64,000 nucleotides of DNA from Wagnerdoeblera intermedia (lineage in GTDB: Bacteria; Pseudomonadota; Alphaproteobacteria; Rhodobacterales; Rhodobacteraceae), in assembly GCF_042647465.1 (NCBI RefSeq), contig NZ_JBHRVN010000008.1; one strand, written 5' to 3'. The notes beneath the pieces were generated by a model, which was not told the origin of the DNA, ran no database searches, and saw nothing but the letters and a program-made list of their open reading frames with translations. Position numbers and translations under genes: made by a program. Numbering within the stretch: the first letter of the stretch is position 1; each line of letters starts with the position of its first letter. Shown here in pieces: positions 60,101 through 64,000 of the stretch.

Positions 60101-60846
60101 GCGGTTTCGCCGCCGCAGATCGGGATGGCCTGACCTGTGATGGCATCGCTGCCAGGGCCACAGAGCCAGAGCACCGCCCGGGCGACCTCTTCCGGATCGA
60201 TCAGGCGGCCCTGCGGCGAGTGGGAGGCAAGGCTTGCCCGAGCCTCCTCTGCGCTGCGGCCGGTGGTTTCAACGATGCGGTCTGTCGATCTGCGGGTCAT
60301 CTCGGTGTCCATGAAACCGGGGCAGAGGGCGTTGAAGGTGACCCCTTTGCGGGCATATTCAAGTGCCGCTGAGCGGACGAGGCCAAGGACGCCGTGCTTG
60401 CTGGCGGCGTAAGGCGCGACATAGGCATAGCCTTTGACGGCGGCCGTTGAGGCGATGGCGATCACACGGCCCCAGCCGCGGGGCGGCAGATGGCGGGCGG
60501 CCTCTCTGAAGGTCAGAAAGGTGCCGAGAAGGTTGGTATCAATCTGCGACTGAAATTCTGCCAGCGAGGTGCGCGCCAGGGGGGCAGAGGCGGAAATCCC
60601 GGCATTGGCGACGACGATATCGAGGGGGCCTGCGGCGGCAAAAGCTTCCTCCACCGAACGCTCGCTGGTGACGTCGCAGATCTGCGGATGCATGAGGGCG
60701 CTGTCGCGGGCCAGGGCGTGCAGGGGTTCCGGGCGGCGACCACAGATCACCACCTCAGCCCCCTCGCGGGCGAGGGCCCGGGCAATTGCGGCACCTGAGC
60801 CGGAGCCTGCACCGGTGACGAGGGCGCGTTTTCCTTGCAAAATCAT
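60097..60846 (-). CDS. SDR-family oxidoreductase of the aryl-CoA operon
   Basis: A 249-residue short-chain dehydrogenase. VTGAGSGSGAAIARALA is the cofactor motif (Ser in place of the usual Ile before the last Gly), then VANAGIS, IASTAAVKGYAYVAPYAASKHGV with Tyr/Lys, and GQAIPICGGETA, where most have DGG at the end. ATG 60846 overlaps the stop of the monooxygenase gene (ATGA). It probably acts as a hydroxyacyl-CoA dehydrogenase or ring reductase in the same pathway. Confidence 0.88.
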   Translation of the reverse strand: MILQGKRALVTGAGSGSGAAIARALAREGAEVVICGRRPEPLHALARDSALMHPQICDVTSERSVEEAFAAAGPLDIVVANAGISASAPLARTSLAEFQSQIDTNLLGTFLTFREAARHLPPRGWGRVIAIASTAAVKGYAYVAPYAASKHGVLGLVRSAALEYARKGVTFNALCPGFMDTEMTRRSTDRIVETTGRSAEEARASLASHSPQGRLIDPEEVARAVLWLCGPGSDAITGQAIPICGGETA

Positions 60847-63122
60847 TGGATTGCCTTCGCGCGTTCGGCCAGGGTCAGCGCCTGTCGGCGGCCGCCTTCG
60901 TAAGGGGCGGGCCAGGGCTGTTCGGTGTCGAGAAGGTCCACCGCCTGATGCAGCGTCCAATAGGGATCCGCGAGATGGGGCCGCGCGAGCAACACCAGAT
61001 CCGCACGACCCGCCATCAGGATGGAGTTCACGTGATCGGCCTCATAGATGTTTCCGGCGACCAGGGTCGGGATCTGCAGGCTGTTGCGGATCAGATCGGC
61101 GAAGGGGACCTGGAACATCCGGCCATAGACCGGACGCTCGGCGCGGTCGGTCTGACCGGAGGAGGCGTTGATGGCATCGGCACCGGCGGCCTGGAAGGCG
61201 CGGGCGATTTCGACGGCCTCATATTCATCGACGCCGCCGTCGATCCAGTCATGCGCCGAAATCCGCACCGACATGGGTTTGTCCGCAGGCCAGGCGGCGC
61301 GCATGGCGCGAAAGACCTCAAGCGGGAAGCGCAGGCGGTTCTCCAGGCTGCCGCCGTAGTCATCCTGCCGCTGGTTGGTGACCGGAGAGAGGAACGAGGC
61401 CAGAAGATAGCCGTGCGCGGCGTGCATCTCGATCATATCAAAGCCCGCGCGATGGGCATTTTCAGCGGCTTTGACATGGGCATCGCGGATGCGGTCCATA
61501 TCCGAACGATCAATCGGTTTTGGCACCTGGCTTTGCGGCAGATAGGGCAGGGGGGAGGCTGAGAAGATCGGCCAGTTCCCCTCGGCCAGGGGTTGATCGA
61601 TGCCATCCCAGGCCAGTCGGGTCGAGGCTTTGCGGCCTGCGTGGCCGATCTGGGCGCAGATCTTTGCCGGGGTCTCGGTATGGACGAAATCGGTCAGTCG
61701 TTTGAAGCGGGCGACCTGCTCATCGGTGATGAGGCAGGGGCAGCCGGGGGTAATGCGCCCCTCAGGCTCAACGCAAAGCATCTCGGTAAAGACGAGGCCT
61801 GCGCCGCCTTTTGCGCGTTCGGCGTAGTGGATGAAATGCCAGTCGGTGGGATTGCCGTCGATGGCTTTATACTGCGCCATCGGCGAGACGACGACGCGGT
61901 TTGCGAGGGTCATCCCGCGCAGTCTGAAGGGGGCAAACATCGGGCGGCGCTGTGAGCTGCTGCCCGCCCGGGCCTGGAACCAGCTTTCCGCCCGGCCCAG
62001 CCATTCGGGGTCACGAAGGCGCAGATTTTCGTGTGAAATCCGCTGGCTGCGGGTCAGCAGCGCATAGGTGAACTGCATCAGATCGAGCTTGAGGTGGCGG
62101 TCGATCTCTTCGAACCAGGTGGTCGAATTGCGCGCGGCAGAGGTCACGCGCAGCACCTGAAGTTTGCGCTCGGCCTCATAGCTTTGCAGGGCTTCAGACA
62201 GAGGTTTGCCGCAGGTCAGCTCTTCGGCCAGGGCAATGGCGCTTTCCATCCCGAGTTTCGAGCCGGAGCCGATCGAGAAATGCGCCGTGGCCGAGGCATC
62301 GCCGAGCAGGACGACATTGTCATGATACCAGGTTTCGCAGGTCACGCGGGGAAATTGAATCCAGGCTGAGCCGCGGATATGGCCTGCGTTGGTCTGCAGG
62401 GCATGGCCGCCAAGATGGCGGGCGAAGATATTTTCACAAAGCGCGATGCTCTCTGCCTGCGACAGCTGGTCAAAGCCGAAAGCTTTGTAGGTTTCGGGCC
62501 CGCATTCGACGATGAAGGTCGCCATTTTGTCGTCAAACTGATAGGCATGGGCCCAGACCCAGCCGTGTTCGGTCTCTTCAAAGATGAAGGTGAAGGCGTC
62601 ATCGAACTTTTGTTCGGTGCCCAGCCAGACGAAATGGTTGCGGCGCAGGTCGATTTCAGGGCGGAAGTGCTCGGCATAAAGCGTGCGGGTGCGGGAATTC
62701 AGACCATCGGCCGCGACAACGACGTCATAGTCCCGGCGCATCTGCTCAATCTCTCCGGTCGGGATATCGGCCTGGAAAGTCAGCGTCACGCCCAGATCGC
62801 GGGCACGTTCCTGCAACAGCAGCAGCAGCCGTTTGCGACCGATGCCGCAAAAGCCGTGGCCGGTGGAGGTCATCTCCTCAGCGCCGCGCACCACGCGGAT
62901 ATCGTCCCAATAGGCGAAGCTGCCGCGGATCATCGCCTCTGAGACGGGATCGTTTTCGCCAAAATTGCTCATGGTCTCATCGGAAAGCACCACGCCCCAG
63001 CCGAAGGTGTCGTCGGCGCGGTTGCGTTCAAAGACCGTGATTTCGCTCTCAGGGGCGCGAAGTTTCATGGAGATGGCGAAGTAAAGTCCGGCCGGGCCGC
63101 CGCCAAGCACTGCGATTTTCAT
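60843..63122 (-). CDS. Fused aryl-CoA monooxygenase / old-yellow-enzyme reductase (2-aminobenzoyl-CoA or salicylyl-CoA type)
   Basis: A 759-residue fusion. Residues about 1-375 are an FAD aromatic monooxygenase: VLGGGPAGLYFAISMKLR, ADGLNSRTR, and VVLLGDASATAHFSIGSGSKLGMESA. Residues about 390-759 are an old-yellow-enzyme-type FMN reductase: MFAPFRLRGMTLANRVVVSPM, AQIGHAGRKAS, MIEMHAAHGYLLASFLSP, YGGSLENRLRFPLEV. The fusion matches 2-aminobenzoyl-CoA monooxygenase/reductase; the monooxygenase part alone resembles salicylyl-CoA 5-hydroxylase. It dearomatises an aryl-CoA with O2 and NAD(P)H. GGGAGAG precedes ATG 63122. It is divergent from the TetR gene. Confidence 0.9.
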   Translation of the reverse strand: MKIAVLGGGPAGLYFAISMKLRAPESEITVFERNRADDTFGWGVVLSDETMSNFGENDPVSEAMIRGSFAYWDDIRVVRGAEEMTSTGHGFCGIGRKRLLLLLQERARDLGVTLTFQADIPTGEIEQMRRDYDVVVAADGLNSRTRTLYAEHFRPEIDLRRNHFVWLGTEQKFDDAFTFIFEETEHGWVWAHAYQFDDKMATFIVECGPETYKAFGFDQLSQAESIALCENIFARHLGGHALQTNAGHIRGSAWIQFPRVTCETWYHDNVVLLGDASATAHFSIGSGSKLGMESAIALAEELTCGKPLSEALQSYEAERKLQVLRVTSAARNSTTWFEEIDRHLKLDLMQFTYALLTRSQRISHENLRLRDPEWLGRAESWFQARAGSSSQRRPMFAPFRLRGMTLANRVVVSPMAQYKAIDGNPTDWHFIHYAERAKGGAGLVFTEMLCVEPEGRITPGCPCLITDEQVARFKRLTDFVHTETPAKICAQIGHAGRKASTRLAWDGIDQPLAEGNWPIFSASPLPYLPQSQVPKPIDRSDMDRIRDAHVKAAENAHRAGFDMIEMHAAHGYLLASFLSPVTNQRQDDYGGSLENRLRFPLEVFRAMRAAWPADKPMSVRISAHDWIDGGVDEYEAVEIARAFQAAGADAINASSGQTDRAERPVYGRMFQVPFADLIRNSLQIPTLVAGNIYEADHVNSILMAGRADLVLLARPHLADPYWTLHQAVDLLDTEQPWPAPYEGGRRQALTLAERAKAIQ

Positions 63123-63159
63123 ATCTGTTCTCTCCCTGCGGACGCAGGACAGCGGGCGC

Positions 63160-63189
63160 CCGATTTCTTTTATACTTAAAATAAATCGG
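63160..63189. promoter_or_regulatory. 30-bp inverted repeat, candidate TetR operator
   Basis: CCGATTTCTTTTA and TAAAATAAATCGG are 13-base arms with one mismatch around TACT. The AT-rich repeat lies 38 bases before the monooxygenase gene, in the shared promoter region with the TetR gene. Confidence 0.65.
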
Positions 63190-63391
63190 CTCACCGGCTG
63201 TCAAGAGATTTGCGCAGGGGCATTGGCGGGGCAGGGGGGGCACCCGGGCGTTTTGTCGCGGACCGTTCTGTCAGGATCGGGGGATAAGCCTCGGAAAACA
63301 GGATGTTTTCGGAGAGGCGGTCTGGGCGGCCCGGCTCTGGGCTTGCGCGGCCGGGCAGGGTAGAAATGCGGTTCGGACAAAGAGGACTATC

Positions 63392-64000
63392 ATGCCACAG
63401 CGCAGCCCCCGTCGTCAGGTCAGCCGCCTTCCGCCTGAGCGCCGGATTGCAGATATTATGACGGCGGCACGGGCGATCTTTGCGGAGAAGGGCTATACCG
63501 AGCATGTGATCTCGGAGATTGCCGAGCGTGCGGGCGTCGTTGAGGGGACGATTTACCGCTTCTTCGCCAATAAGAATGATCTGCTGCAACAGGTGGCTGA
63601 GGCCTGGTTTCAGGAGATGATGGACCAGTCGGCTGCGAATTTTGCAGCGATCCGCGGCGAGTGGAATGCACTGCATTTCGTCATCTTTCATACGCTTGAG
63701 GCCATTCGCCGCGATCCCGGGCTGACGCGGCTGATGCTTTATGAGCTGCGCCCTGAGCCTGAACACCGTGACAGCCGGCTTTATGCGCTGCACCATGACT
63801 ACACGGGACGGCTGTGCGCGATTGTGCGCGACGGGATGGCGCGGGGGGTGTTTCGCCCGGATGCAGATCCGGAACTGGCGCGGGATATAGCCTTTGGCGC
63901 GATTGAGATGCGGACCTGGTCTTATCTGCATCACAAAAGCAGTTTTGAGCCGGTGCCTCTGGCACGGGAAATCACCGATATGCTTTATGCCGGTCTGCTG
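63392..64000 (+). CDS. TetR-family regulator (3' end outside window)
   Basis: The reading frame is open from ATG 63392 to the window edge, 203 codons without stop. The N-terminal helix-turn-helix is clear: RIADIMTAARAIFAEKGYTEHVISEIAERAGVVEGTIYRFFANKNDLL. The ligand domain follows (LMLYELRPEPEHRDSRLYAL). GAGG lies 5 bases upstream. It is divergent from the aryl-CoA monooxygenase operon and likely represses it through the inverted repeat between them. The effector would be an aryl-CoA. Confidence 0.92.
   Translation, partial: MPQRSPRRQVSRLPPERRIADIMTAARAIFAEKGYTEHVISEIAERAGVVEGTIYRFFANKNDLLQQVAEAWFQEMMDQSAANFAAIRGEWNALHFVIFHTLEAIRRDPGLTRLMLYELRPEPEHRDSRLYALHHDYTGRLCAIVRDGMARGVFRPDADPELARDIAFGAIEMRTWSYLHHKSSFEPVPLAREITDMLYAGLL

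Noticed and set aside
60847..60960. N-terminal extension of the SDR in the aryl-CoA operon
   Set aside because: It would overlap the monooxygenase gene by over 100 bases; ATG 60846 gives an ATGA overlap and a normal SDR start.

Overview
The window looks like part of a plasmid or chromid of a Rhodobacteraceae-type alphaproteobacterium (Rhodobacter, Paracoccus or Gemmobacter relatives). The reasons are the high G+C coding style, tightly packed operons with overlapping stop and start codons, a plasmid replication initiator with an iteron array and a divergent parAB operon (55.9-60.1 kb), and an intergenic CTCCGGCGGGAGTATTTTG element that I associate with this family. I see no rRNA, tRNA, transposase, integrase or CRISPR array.

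Region 1 (1-10641, plus strand) is one operon. It encodes a dipeptide-type ABC importer (fused double ATPase cut by the window edge, binding protein, two permeases), an M14-type zinc carboxypeptidase, PxpA, a fused PxpB-PxpC and a biotin carboxylase with its own biotinyl domain. The theme is peptide or 5-oxoproline scavenging. Region 2 (10696-18470, minus strand) is a second dipeptide-type importer with a Tat-type binding protein, followed by a glycerophosphodiester phosphodiesterase, a HAD phosphatase and a sugar-phosphate isomerase/epimerase-like protein. This layout recalls the agrocinopine (acc) opine operon of Ti plasmids. Two small units follow: a TbpB-like lipoprotein, and a DUF2231 membrane protein paired with a PQQ-type sorbosone dehydrogenase.

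Region 3 (21.5-47.0 kb) is a large catabolic island. A minus-strand operon (FadJ-like enzyme, SDR, MDR reductase) diverges from a GntR/FCD regulator. On the plus strand are a Baeyer-Villiger-type flavin monooxygenase, an acyl-CoA ligase, two acyl-CoA dehydrogenases, a crotonase and a LivGFHM-type importer. After an IclR regulator come an SDR, a Leu-type binding protein, an SMP-30 lactonase, an NTF2-like protein, a flavin reductase, a tandem SDR, a DmdC-like acyl-CoA dehydrogenase and a CaiB-type CoA-transferase. A near-palindrome TTCACATATGTGAA occurs upstream of the monooxygenase, the ligase operon and the IclR/SDR divergent promoters, suggesting one IclR regulon. The gene set fits uptake of a cyclic ketone or terpenoid-like substrate, ring oxygenation to a lactone, ring opening, CoA activation and beta-oxidation. 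The substrate cannot be read from the sequence.

Region 4 (47.0-55.6 kb) holds housekeeping and envelope genes: a cold-shock protein, an RsuA-family pseudouridine synthase, a CHAP-domain protein, a PRC-barrel protein, a transglutaminase-like protein, an OmpA protein with a long Pro-Glu-Ala repeat, a DapA-family aldolase and a DUF481 outer-membrane protein. Most are followed by clear intrinsic terminators. Region 5 (55.9-60.1 kb) is the replication and partition module. Region 6 (60.1-64.0 kb) starts an aryl-CoA pathway: an SDR and a fused 2-aminobenzoyl-CoA/salicylyl-CoA type monooxygenase-reductase, divergent from a TetR regulator that runs off the window, with a long inverted repeat between them.
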